Shown: positions 51,125 to 60,030, counted from the stretch's first letter. The stretch: 64,000 nt of DNA from Alphaproteobacteria bacterium (GCA_006226415.1 SBGZ01000085.1:29348-93347); one strand, 5' to 3'. Made by a program: numbers and translations. Notes: generated by a model from the sequence alone, not told the origin.

Positions 51125-51230
51125 GGATTGATTCGCTTTCGGGCTTTGTTTCAGAAGTGACGATCTAAGCGGCTAACTTAACAGCCCAGGCACTCGTTGC
51201 GAAGACGGATCTCCAATGTACGCACACTTA

Positions 51231-51258
51231 TTGATCTCCCCTTCCTCCCGGGTATAGT
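51231..51258 (+). promoter_or_regulatory. Putative promoter of the SLOG-like gene
   Basis: TTGATC-N16-TATAGT, ~75 nt upstream of ATG 51334. Confidence 0.5.
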
Positions 51259-51333
51259 GAACGGATCGACTAAACATTGATTCCGGCGCCCCCGCGAAAT
51301 CTTGGGGGGAATATCCAAACAGCAAGGCTCTTG

Positions 51334-53190
51334 ATGACAGGCTTGACGCACCCACCTCGCCCCCAAATGGCCTACCGTATTGGCATTACCGGCCACCGGC
51401 GCAACCGCATAAGAGCCGAACAGATCGAGCGTATCGAAAATGAGCTGGCGAACGTCTTTTCGATTATTGATGAGGCCGTCAAAAAATCCCACGAAGCCTT
51501 TTCAACCTATTATGAGGCTAACCCGCCCGTCGTGCGACTGATCACACCTCTGGCCGACGGCGCTGATTCGCTCGCCGCCAAGGTCGCTCTCAAACATGCC
51601 TTTGATCTGCACGCCCCGATTCCTTTCCACAAAGCCGAATACGCCACCGATTTCGAACCGGACGCCCGGCGCGAACTTGAAGCCTTCATCGCCAACGCCA
51701 CAAGCATTTATGAGCTTGATGGGGGGCGCACGTCGGACCGCGATGAGGCCACGGCCTATCTCGCTGCCGGTTACATGACCCTCAAGCAATCAGATGTCTT
51801 GGTGGCGGTATGGGATGGTGAAGGCGCCAGAGGTGTCGGCGGCACGGGCATGATCGTCGAGGCCGCCGTGCAGCAAGGCATTCCCGTTGTTTGGATCCAT
51901 GCCGATGAACCCATGCCTGCCTGCATATTGTCAGAGGAGCTGACCTGCGACAAACCCTTGTCAGAGCTTACCAATATTGTCAGTCACGAATTGCAGCCGC
52001 CTTTCGTGCGCGACGCAGAGCAAAGCGATCCAGAACTCAGTGAGGAACAGCTCGCACTTGAAGTTTATTTGAGCGAAATCGAAAGACGTACAAATTACGG
52101 AATTTTCTATCGCCTCATGGAAAGCCTTCTAACCCTGTCGCGCCCACGCGGCATATCGATCCGGAAGGCGCCCTACCTTCCGCGCACTGAAGAGATGTAT
52201 CACGACCTGGCGACAAAACTGCCGTCAGCAGGGACCCGGGCTTTCACGCAAATGGAAGAGGTCCTGTTGTCCCGGTTCTGCTGGGCGGACAATCTCGCAC
52301 TGCATTACGCCGATATTTATCGCTCTTCCTACGCAATGAATTACTTCCTCAGCGCCTTTGCTGTCTTGTTGGCACTCATGGAAATCCTGACCGGCGGCTG
52401 GAAATTTGTCTGGATCTCGGTGGAAGTGGTGACCATCCTCGCGGTTCTCCTGATTACCTTGCGCGGTAAACGCAATCGCTGGCACGAAAAATGGATCGAC
52501 TACCGCCAGCTGGCCGAACAATTGCGCCACTTGCGCTATCTTTATTTGTCGGGCGGCCTGTCACGGGACTCGCGCGCCCAGCAACAAAGCGACACCTCCC
52601 TTGGATCAGATTCCTGGGTGCAATGGTATTATCAGGCAACCGTGCGAGAGCTGGGCATGGCTCACATCGAATGCACGGAAACCTTTCGCGAAGAACTCTC
52701 CCGCTCCTATATTGACGACGAGCTCAATCCGCAGATTTCCTATCACGCCGCCAAGAGCCATACGCTGGAGCATATGGAACATGCCCTGCACAAAACCGGC
52801 GAATATCTTTTTGCCGCGACTCTGGTCATCTGCATCAGCTTTCTGGGCCTTTTGATCCTCTCCAAGATAAATGACCACGGCATTGCCTATAAGCTCACCA
52901 AGGCCTTAAAGGGTTTTGTAACAGCCGCCACGGCCTTTTTCCCGGCCCTGGGCGCCGCCACCTTTGGCATCCGGGTGCAAGGCGAATTTGCCTCCACTGC
53001 CAGCCGGTCTCATGCCATGTCCCGCCGTCTGACGGTGACGCGCGACGAACTCGCTCTTTATGCGGAAAATGCGCCCCCCAACTTAAGGGATCTGCGCCGC
53101 AACATCGAAACCGCCACCGAAACCATGATGGTGGAGATCGTTGACTGGAAATTCGTCTTTAGTAGCAAACCCTTATCCCTTCCCGCCTAA
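51334..53190 (+). CDS. SLOG/LOG-like nucleotide-binding domain fused to a predicted 4-TM (SLATT-like) region
   Basis: YRIGITGHRRNRI...RLITPLADGADSLAAKVALKHAFDLHAPIPFHKAEYATDF...SDVLVAVWDGEGARGVGGTGMIVEAAVQQGIPVVWIHAD; TMs at YFLSAFAVLLALMEIL, FVWISVEVVTILAVLLITL, LFAATLVICISFLGLLIL and ALKGFVTAATAFFPALGAATFGI; KWIDYRQLAEQLRHLRYLY after second TM. Confidence 0.7.
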   Translation: MTGLTHPPRPQMAYRIGITGHRRNRIRAEQIERIENELANVFSIIDEAVKKSHEAFSTYYEANPPVVRLITPLADGADSLAAKVALKHAFDLHAPIPFHKAEYATDFEPDARRELEAFIANATSIYELDGGRTSDRDEATAYLAAGYMTLKQSDVLVAVWDGEGARGVGGTGMIVEAAVQQGIPVVWIHADEPMPACILSEELTCDKPLSELTNIVSHELQPPFVRDAEQSDPELSEEQLALEVYLSEIERRTNYGIFYRLMESLLTLSRPRGISIRKAPYLPRTEEMYHDLATKLPSAGTRAFTQMEEVLLSRFCWADNLALHYADIYRSSYAMNYFLSAFAVLLALMEILTGGWKFVWISVEVVTILAVLLITLRGKRNRWHEKWIDYRQLAEQLRHLRYLYLSGGLSRDSRAQQQSDTSLGSDSWVQWYYQATVRELGMAHIECTETFREELSRSYIDDELNPQISYHAAKSHTLEHMEHALHKTGEYLFAATLVICISFLGLLILSKINDHGIAYKLTKALKGFVTAATAFFPALGAATFGIRVQGEFASTASRSHAMSRRLTVTRDELALYAENAPPNLRDLRRNIETATETMMVEIVDWKFVFSSKPLSLPA

Positions 53191-53251
53191 TGACCGGACA
53201 AATTTTCAATATGCGCGAAAAACCGCAGAAACCCTGACCTATTACTTGGCT

Positions 53252-53276
53252 GAGGGTCAAATACCATGTTATGGTA
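53252..53276 (+). promoter_or_regulatory. Operator-like palindrome overlapping a putative -10 upstream of the TIR gene
   Basis: TACCAT-GTT-ATGGTA at 53262-53276, overlapping TATGGT (53270-53275); candidate -35 TTGGCT 18 bp upstream. Confidence 0.4.
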
Positions 53277-53307
53277 ATTGGCAAATCTGCGGGGGGTGCG
53301 GGATTAT

Positions 53308-55440
53308 ATGTCCGACGTTTTTATTTCCTATTCTCGAAACGACAAGGATCGAGTTGAAAAGCTTGTCGAGGCCATGCGCGCGCGTGGAATTGATGTCTGG
53401 TGGGATCCCAAGATCCGCACCGGGACAGAATTCCGCTTCGAAATAGCCCAGGCGCTCGAGAACGCACGGGTCGTCGTTGTCGTCTGGTCGGCCCATTCCG
53501 TTGCCTCACGATTTGTCTGGGACGAAGCCGATGAAGGCGCCCAGCGCGGCGCACTCGTTCCCGCCCTCTTTGACCTGGTCGATATCCCGCTTGGTTTCCG
53601 CCAGATCCAAACAGCGGACCTATCTCGCTGGCACGGTAAGCGCAAGGACCCTGCCTTGATGGAATTCCTCGACGTGGTTCAGGACGCCGTCAAATACGGC
53701 CGCAAAGCCAAGCCGGTGAAGCCAACCAAAAAGCCCAAGCCCGTTGCCCATGAAGAGCCTCAAGAGGTCGAGGAAACAACAGCCCCCGCGCCGGCCCCTG
53801 AACGCCAGCCCAGCCGATCTGAGACCCGAAGGCGGCCGCGGCGCAGTGCCATGGTTACCGGCCAGCGCATGCGCACAAAGCTGTTCATGAAGGCGCTCAT
53901 GTTGACGGTTTTGATCGGCGGTGCCTTTGGCGCCCTGGCCTATCTGTCGGATTTCGTATTTGACGCTTACCGCCCCTATATGGTGGGCGCCATAGCCGGG
54001 TTGGTCTTTATTTCTCGTTTCTCGACCTTTGAGGCAGATCGCGCTCAGGGCGCGGCCTCGCTGAGGCTCTTGCCCCGCTCCTATCTTGCCCTCCTCTTCT
54101 TTGCCGCCATCTCGATCGCGCCAGCTCTTCTGGAGGGCCGCATGTACGCGGCAGCCCTGCAGGCGGTCCGCATGGAAGGTGTTGAAGGCGCAGACATTAA
54201 CGGCGTTGCCTTTAGCAGCGATGGCAATGAGATCATCACCACGTCAGACGACACCACCGCGCGTCTGTGGGATTCCAAAACCGGGGTCGAACTCGGGATC
54301 TATGGCGGTCATGAACATTGGGTCTGGGGCGCCGGTTTCAGCCCCGATGGTAGCGAAGTCGTCACCGCCTCGCGAGACATGACAGCCCAGGTCTGGTCCA
54401 CCAAAAATCGCAAGCCCATTGAAACACTCAAAGGGCACACAGCCAGCGTCTACGACGCCGCCTTTTCGCCCGACGGCAAAACCATTGCAACTGCCTCCGC
54501 CGACAAAACTGTTCGCCTGTGGAACGTGGAATCTGGCGAAAGCATCGCCCTCATGAGCGGCCACACAGACAAGGTAACCGGACTTGATTTCAGCCCAAGC
54601 GGCAATACCCTCGGCACGGTTTCAGAAGATGGGACTCTGCGCCTCTGGCGGGTTCCCAGCGGCAGTGCCCTTGGCCGCATGACAGCAGGCAGCAACCTTT
54701 TGTCGGTTGATTTTAACAATGACGGAACCCAGATCGCCGCCTCCGATGAAAACGGCCAAATATATGTTTGGGATGTCGGGAGCCGCAGTCTCGTCCGCAA
54801 AATCACCGCGCCTACAAAACAATATGGCGTCGCTTTCGCAGGGAACAAAAGTCAGTTTATCGCCGGTGGCGGGTTGGACGACACCTTACGCATCTGGAAA
54901 ATCTCCGACGGTGAAATTTTGCATGAATTGACCGGCCATGAGTCCGACATTCGCGCAGTGAGTGCCGCGCCCGATGGCGCCTATGTAGCCACAGCCTCAC
55001 GTGACAATACCGCACGCATTTGGGATGTAGAGACAGGCAAGCAAGTGCAAATCATGGGGCACATCAAACCAGCCCTGCGTCTGCCGATGGCCCTCGATCT
55101 GCCGCCCTACATTACTGCCTCCAGAGCACCCGTGCCGCTTGACGTGACAAAGGATCGCGATGAGCTGGTTTATTTGCTCGGCAAAGGCTTTGTCCTCGCG
55201 TCAATCTTGCTGCTGGCGGGCCTGTTCTTCAAAGGGTTCTTCAAGCTCATTCGGCTGCAGCGACTTTCAAACATCTCTGTCGTATTGATGCTGGGTCTGC
55301 CAACGCTCTACATAGCCGCTTTGATGGTCTCAGCTTTGCCCATTCAGGCCATGGGGCTTTGGGCTACGATTGCCTTCTTGCCGGCAGCGGTCTATGCGCT
55401 CCTGCGTTGGATCGCCACAAAGGCCATCGTCCGCAGATAA
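53308..55440 (+). CDS. TIR domain protein with WD40 beta-propeller and two predicted TM bundles
   Basis: MSDVFISYSRNDKDRVEKLVEAMRARGIDVWWDPKIRTGTEFRFEIAQALENARVVVVVWSAHSVASRFVWDEADEGAQRG...PLGFRQIQTADLSRW; seven WD-like repeats; TM segments before and after propeller. Confidence 0.9.
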   Translation: MSDVFISYSRNDKDRVEKLVEAMRARGIDVWWDPKIRTGTEFRFEIAQALENARVVVVVWSAHSVASRFVWDEADEGAQRGALVPALFDLVDIPLGFRQIQTADLSRWHGKRKDPALMEFLDVVQDAVKYGRKAKPVKPTKKPKPVAHEEPQEVEETTAPAPAPERQPSRSETRRRPRRSAMVTGQRMRTKLFMKALMLTVLIGGAFGALAYLSDFVFDAYRPYMVGAIAGLVFISRFSTFEADRAQGAASLRLLPRSYLALLFFAAISIAPALLEGRMYAAALQAVRMEGVEGADINGVAFSSDGNEIITTSDDTTARLWDSKTGVELGIYGGHEHWVWGAGFSPDGSEVVTASRDMTAQVWSTKNRKPIETLKGHTASVYDAAFSPDGKTIATASADKTVRLWNVESGESIALMSGHTDKVTGLDFSPSGNTLGTVSEDGTLRLWRVPSGSALGRMTAGSNLLSVDFNNDGTQIAASDENGQIYVWDVGSRSLVRKITAPTKQYGVAFAGNKSQFIAGGGLDDTLRIWKISDGEILHELTGHESDIRAVSAAPDGAYVATASRDNTARIWDVETGKQVQIMGHIKPALRLPMALDLPPYITASRAPVPLDVTKDRDELVYLLGKGFVLASILLLAGLFFKGFFKLIRLQRLSNISVVLMLGLPTLYIAALMVSALPIQAMGLWATIAFLPAAVYALLRWIATKAIVRR

Positions 55441-55442
55441 AG

Positions 55443-55471
55443 AAAACCCTGATCACAAGGATCAGGGTTTT
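55443..55471. terminator. Bidirectional terminator between the TIR-WD40 gene and the convergent sensor-domain gene
   Basis: Perfect AAAACCCTGATC-ACAAG-GATCAGGGTTTT. Confidence 0.88.
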
Positions 55472-55476
55472 AGAAT

Positions 55477-56202
55477 TTATCCTCGATGCACCAGCAAGGC
55501 TTCAGCAATGCGGCGATGAAGACTGCCAACCCCGCGCATGATGTGCAGCGAAACAAACAGTAGCACCAGACCAATGGGCACCAGCGCCAGGGCCGCATAG
55601 GGGCTTTCCACCATACCAGCCAGCCAGGCCATATTCTCCTGCAGATAAGCAAGGCTTTCACTGTCAATCCGCACTGCGGCACTCGAGTCAAACAGACTAA
55701 CGAAGGGAGCAAAAATGAAGGACAAAGAAACGCTCATCGTCGTCACCACAAAAGTGAAGTAAACAATCCCAAGCCCGAGTTGAAGAACCATATAGATCAT
55801 GCTGGTCCAGGTTCGGCCGTCCTTCAGCATGGCCTTGATCTTGCCCCACAGGTTTGGAGTTTCGTCTTCGGCCGCTTCATCGCCCACATCGCCCTCATGA
55901 GCGCGCGCCATATCTGCGCCGAGCAACCCCTGCGCCAAAAACCCTTCAAGATAAGAAAAAAGCCGGACCGTTGCCAAAAAGAGCAGTGCCAGCGGCACAC
56001 CGATGATCAAAATCATTGTGCCGAGTGACACGGAAAGACCGGTCACCACCCAAGTGAAATAAACAATGCCGGTTCCCAACGCCAGAACCATATAAAGCAT
56101 CGCGCCATAGGTTTTGGGGTCCACAATGACGCCAAAAAACCGCGCCATGCCGCCGCGCCGGTCGTCACTACTGTCAAAATTAGCCTGATCTACAAGTGCC
56201 AT
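55477..56202 (-). CDS. Putative sensor-domain (PF13796-like) membrane protein with internal duplication
   Basis: Two homologous halves: DPKTYGAMLYMVLALGTGIVYFTWVVTGLSVSLG and DGRTWTSMIYMVLQLGLGIVYFTFVVTTMSVSLS. Confidence 0.7.
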   Translation of the reverse strand: MALVDQANFDSSDDRRGGMARFFGVIVDPKTYGAMLYMVLALGTGIVYFTWVVTGLSVSLGTMILIIGVPLALLFLATVRLFSYLEGFLAQGLLGADMARAHEGDVGDEAAEDETPNLWGKIKAMLKDGRTWTSMIYMVLQLGLGIVYFTFVVTTMSVSLSFIFAPFVSLFDSSAAVRIDSESLAYLQENMAWLAGMVESPYAALALVPIGLVLLFVSLHIMRGVGSLHRRIAEALLVHRG

Positions 56203-56346
56203 GGGATTTAGCCCTCCTGAAATAACGGGAAAAGACCCTTAAAGGACCCTTCTCCGGTTTGCCTGCACCAATTGGCAGGCTCAGCCCTAAAGATAAGCCG
56301 CCGCGCGTCATTCCCATGACAACAGGTTTACAGAAAGTGTGGCACC

Positions 56347-57282
56347 CTAATCTCGCAAGGTCATCCGGCGATGGCCCTGCCAGGACTGAACCTCGATAAA
56401 GATCCGCTTTGCCGCCGGCACAGCGTGTTTTATCTGGGATTCCAGAATTGTGATCGTCGCCTCCACATCGCCTGCCGACAGGGAATCTTCAAAATCAACG
56501 CTCAGCGTCAAAAGAATGTCGGAGGGCCCCAGATGCATGGTCAAAATCTCGTTGACCCGGTTAATCTGCGGATGCGCCACCAAAAGGCGCTCGATACGTT
56601 TGACAATATCAGGTGAAGCGGATTCGCCGATGAGCAAGCTCTTGGTTTCAACTGCAAGCAAAGTAGCCGTGCCCGCGAGGATAAGACCGATAACAATGGA
56701 AGCCGCGCCATCAAGCACCGGGATATCAAAGGTCTTGCCAAGAAAAATTCCGAGAAAGGCCACAACGAGCCCCAAAAGGGCGGCTGAATCCTCCAGAAGA
56801 ACCGTCATCACCGAAGGGTCCTTGGACTCTCGCATCGCCTGAAGAAAACCGCGCCGCCCCCGGCGCGAATTAAATTCCCGAAACGCAATCATCCAGGCGA
56901 TGGCCTCAAAGATCATGGCCATACCCAAAACGATATAATTCACATAGACATTGGTCAGCGGCTCCGGGTGCAAAACCTTATGCACCCCCTCGTAGAGCGA
57001 AACACCTGCGCCCACGGCAAAAACCAGAATGGCGACCATAAAGGCCCAGAAATAAACCTCTTGCGCATAGCCAAAGGGATGGTCCTTGTCCGGCTTACGT
57101 TCTGCGCGTCCAAGCCCATAGAGCAGCAGCGCCTGGTTGCCGGTGTCCACGGTTGAGTGAATAGCCTCTGAAAACATCGCCGAAGAACCGGTGATGGCGG
57201 CCGCGGCATATTTGGTAAAGGCAATGAGTGTATTGCCTGCCAGAGCCGCAAAGATGACGCGGCGAGAGCCTTGATGAGACAT
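56347..57282 (-). CDS. Cation diffusion facilitator family transporter
   Basis: AAAITGSSAMFSEAIHSTVDTGNQALLLYGL; KDHPFGYAQEVYFWAFMVAI; C-terminal cytoplasmic domain. Confidence 0.93.
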   Translation of the reverse strand: MSHQGSRRVIFAALAGNTLIAFTKYAAAAITGSSAMFSEAIHSTVDTGNQALLLYGLGRAERKPDKDHPFGYAQEVYFWAFMVAILVFAVGAGVSLYEGVHKVLHPEPLTNVYVNYIVLGMAMIFEAIAWMIAFREFNSRRGRRGFLQAMRESKDPSVMTVLLEDSAALLGLVVAFLGIFLGKTFDIPVLDGAASIVIGLILAGTATLLAVETKSLLIGESASPDIVKRIERLLVAHPQINRVNEILTMHLGPSDILLTLSVDFEDSLSAGDVEATITILESQIKHAVPAAKRIFIEVQSWQGHRRMTLRD

Positions 57283-57364
57283 GAAGCAAAAACCGTTAAC
57301 TCAGGGTCCTTTAAAAACGCTCGACGAATCTAGCGCGATTTTCGCCCCCAAGACCAGCCTCTTC

Positions 57365-58012
57365 TCACGTCTCGGCATCCGGCTGGTTCTGCGGCGCCGC
57401 CAATTGAAAGGCCGGTAGTGACAAGGCTGCCTCCTCAATTCTTAAAATCGTCGGGTAACGCGTCATATCAACATCATAGCGCCGCGCATTAACGATTTGT
57501 GGGATGAGACATATATCGGCCAGCGTGGGCATGTCTCCATGAGCAAAGCGGCCGGTTTCTTCTTCACGGGTGAACTGCTTTTCAAGGGAGTCAAATCCAA
57601 GCGTGATCCAATGCCGGGCCCAAGCGGCCATCGTCGCGGCAGGGTCTTCAGCCCCTGCACTCACCCGCTGCAAAACCCGAAGGTTTTGGATCGGATGTAT
57701 GTCCGCGGCCACAGCCAGAGCAATCTGGCGCACCCGCGCCCGCGCAAATGCCTCTGATGGCAAAATCGGCACATCCGGATAGACCTCTTCCAGATACTCC
57801 AGAATGGCCAGCGAATTGGAGATCACGCGGCCATCTGTTTCAAGCGCCGGCACAAGCCCGTGAGGATTGACCTTAAGGTAGCTCTCCGACTTTTGCTCAC
57901 CGCCATTTTTTACGAGATGCACGGGCACGGTCTCAGCATCAAGCCCCTTGAGGTTAAGACCAATGCGCACCCGATAGGCCGCCGAGGAACGCCAGTAGGA
58001 GTAAAGCTTCAT
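57365..58012 (-). CDS. maiA: Maleylacetoacetate isomerase
   Basis: MKLYSYWRSSAAYRVRIGLNLKGLDAETVPVHLVKNGGEQ...DIHPIQNLRVLQRV; adjacent to FAH. Confidence 0.95.
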   Translation of the reverse strand: MKLYSYWRSSAAYRVRIGLNLKGLDAETVPVHLVKNGGEQKSESYLKVNPHGLVPALETDGRVISNSLAILEYLEEVYPDVPILPSEAFARARVRQIALAVAADIHPIQNLRVLQRVSAGAEDPAATMAAWARHWITLGFDSLEKQFTREEETGRFAHGDMPTLADICLIPQIVNARRYDVDMTRYPTILRIEEAALSLPAFQLAAPQNQPDAET

Positions 58013-58016
58013 GGTG

Positions 58017-59000
58017 CTAACCTTTGTATTGGACCACTTGTTGATCAATCGCGCCAAAGATCGACTTGCCTTGCACATCATTCATCTCAATGCGAATGCG
58101 GTCTCCGAAGGACATGAACGGCGTCTCGGGCGCGCCCTTGTCGATAGTCTCCAACATGCGGATTTCCGCCAGGCAGCAATAGCCGTTTGAGCGATCCACA
58201 TTTGAAACCGTACCGGACCCCACAATCGCACCGGACCCGAGCGGGCGGGTCTTGGCGGCATGTGCCACAAGTTCCGGGAAAGAAAACGTCATGTCGACCC
58301 CGGCATTGGGATGCCCCACCCGCACATCATTGAGGAAACACTCAAGCGGCAGGTGCACCTTGCCATCCTGAAAGGCATCTCCCAACTCATCGGGGGTCAC
58401 AGCCACCGGCGAAAAGGCGCTGGACGGCTTGGACTGATAGAAGCCAAACCCCTTGGCGAGTTCCCCCGGAATAAGATTGCGCAGCGACACGTCATTGACC
58501 AGCATCAGAAGCTTGATGTGATCGCCCGCCTTGTCGGCGGATGTCCCCATGGGCACATCGTCGGTAATCACAGCGACCTCGCCTTCAAAGTCAATGCCCC
58601 AGGCTTCGTCCGCCATTTCAATATCGTCGCGCGGACCCAGAAAAGTGTCGCTTCCGCCCTGATACATCAAAGGATCTGTCCAAAAGCTTTGCGGCATCTC
58701 AGCGCCCCGCGCCTTACGTACCAGCTCAACGTGATTGACATAGGCACTTCCGTCCGCCCACTGAAAGGCCCGCGGCAAAGGCGAAGCACAGGCCGCGGCA
58801 TCAAAGGCCTTGGCGCCTTCGGCCTCGCCAGCGTTCAAGGTGTCTGAGAGCACCTGCAGCTTGGGCGCCACAGCGGCCCAGTCATCAAGCGCGGCCTGAA
58901 GGGTCGGCGCGATATCGACTGCAGACACCATCGTCATCAGGTCTTTTGAAACAACAACAAGCGCGCCATCGCGCCCGGATTTGAGCGAAGCAAGTTTCAT
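58017..59000 (-). CDS. Fumarylacetoacetate hydrolase family protein
   Basis: GIDFEGEVAVITDDVPMGTSADKAGDHIKLLMLVNDVSLRNLIPGELAKGFGFYQSKPSSAFSPVAVTPDELG. Confidence 0.93.
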   Translation of the reverse strand: MKLASLKSGRDGALVVVSKDLMTMVSAVDIAPTLQAALDDWAAVAPKLQVLSDTLNAGEAEGAKAFDAAACASPLPRAFQWADGSAYVNHVELVRKARGAEMPQSFWTDPLMYQGGSDTFLGPRDDIEMADEAWGIDFEGEVAVITDDVPMGTSADKAGDHIKLLMLVNDVSLRNLIPGELAKGFGFYQSKPSSAFSPVAVTPDELGDAFQDGKVHLPLECFLNDVRVGHPNAGVDMTFSFPELVAHAAKTRPLGSGAIVGSGTVSNVDRSNGYCCLAEIRMLETIDKGAPETPFMSFGDRIRIEMNDVQGKSIFGAIDQQVVQYKG

Positions 59001-59035
59001 CTGGGGTCAATCTCCAAACTGAGGAATATAGATTT

Positions 59036-59902
59036 CTAAGCTGATTCTTTGAGCCGTGCGGCGGCATAAGCGCCCGTGCCGCGGCTCAACACCGCATCGC
59101 CCTCGACAATATCAAAGGGCTTGTGTTCAGGCAGCCCTTCCAGGCGGTCATAGATCGGACCAAAGTCTTGATAGGTTTCGTCAAACAGTTGCTTAAAACT
59201 GTCGATGACAAAATAGACTTCCTGAAAATCGTCGATCCGGTAATGGGTTTGCAGAAGTCGCTCGAGATTAAACCGAATGCGGTTGGGCGAGGCGTCTTCC
59301 AGGCAAAAGATGCTTTCCGATTTCGAGGAAAGAATGCCTGCCCCGTAAATTCTGAGGCCAGCCTCTGTCTCAATCAGACCAAATTCCACCGTGTACCAGT
59401 AAAGCCGCGCCAATTTGTTGAGCACATTGCGCCCCAGCGCGCGCAAGCCGCCCTTGCCATAGGCTTCCATATAGGCGGAAAACACCGGATCGGCGAGCAA
59501 GGGCACATGGCCAAAGACGTCATGAAAAATATCCGGCTCTTCCAGATAGTCGAGCTGGCTGCGCCGACGGATAAACCGCCCCGCCGGAAAGCGTTTGTTC
59601 GCCAAATGCTCAAAAAACACCTCGTCCGGCACCAGGTCCGGCACCGCCACGACTTGCCAACCAGTCAAGCCCGCGAGCTTGTCATTAAGATCGGCAAAAT
59701 CGGGGATTTGCGCCGAGCTCATGCCCAACACATCCACCCCGTGCAGAAATTCGTCCACCGCGCGCCCTGGCAAAAGCTTCATTTGCCGCTCATAGAGCAG
59801 GCGCCAGATATCGTGCTCTTCGGCCGTATAGGTCTCCCAGGCCTGGTCGATTGTGTAGTCCGCCCGGGTCGATTTCGGTGTCGGTGAGTGTTCTGGGGTC
59901 AT
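59036..59902 (-). CDS. phhA: Phenylalanine 4-monooxygenase
   Basis: RRRSQLDYLEEPDIFHDVFGHVPLLADPVFSAYMEAYGKGG; YWYTVEFGLIE. Confidence 0.96.
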   Translation of the reverse strand: MTPEHSPTPKSTRADYTIDQAWETYTAEEHDIWRLLYERQMKLLPGRAVDEFLHGVDVLGMSSAQIPDFADLNDKLAGLTGWQVVAVPDLVPDEVFFEHLANKRFPAGRFIRRRSQLDYLEEPDIFHDVFGHVPLLADPVFSAYMEAYGKGGLRALGRNVLNKLARLYWYTVEFGLIETEAGLRIYGAGILSSKSESIFCLEDASPNRIRFNLERLLQTHYRIDDFQEVYFVIDSFKQLFDETYQDFGPIYDRLEGLPEHKPFDIVEGDAVLSRGTGAYAAARLKESA

Positions 59903-59919
59903 CTTGCACCATCCCTGAA

Positions 59920-59960
59920 TGAAATTTCAGGACATAATAGCCTCAAATTCGCGAAATTTC
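59920..59960. promoter_or_regulatory. Two phased GAAATTTC palindromes (candidate Lrp/AsnC-type operator)
   Basis: TGAAATTTCA at 59920-59929 and GAAATTTC at 59953-59960, 32 bp apart, in phhA/Lrp divergent intergenic region. Confidence 0.45.
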
Positions 59961-60030
59961 TTTTCTCAACTCCGTAAATTATCTATGTTTAGGGTATATT
60001 TTTTCTAAAATTCACCAATAACCGAAAATT

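Noticed and set aside
59123-59887. 254-aa plus-strand ORF
   Set aside because: Antisense to phhA, which has clear iron-binding motifs.
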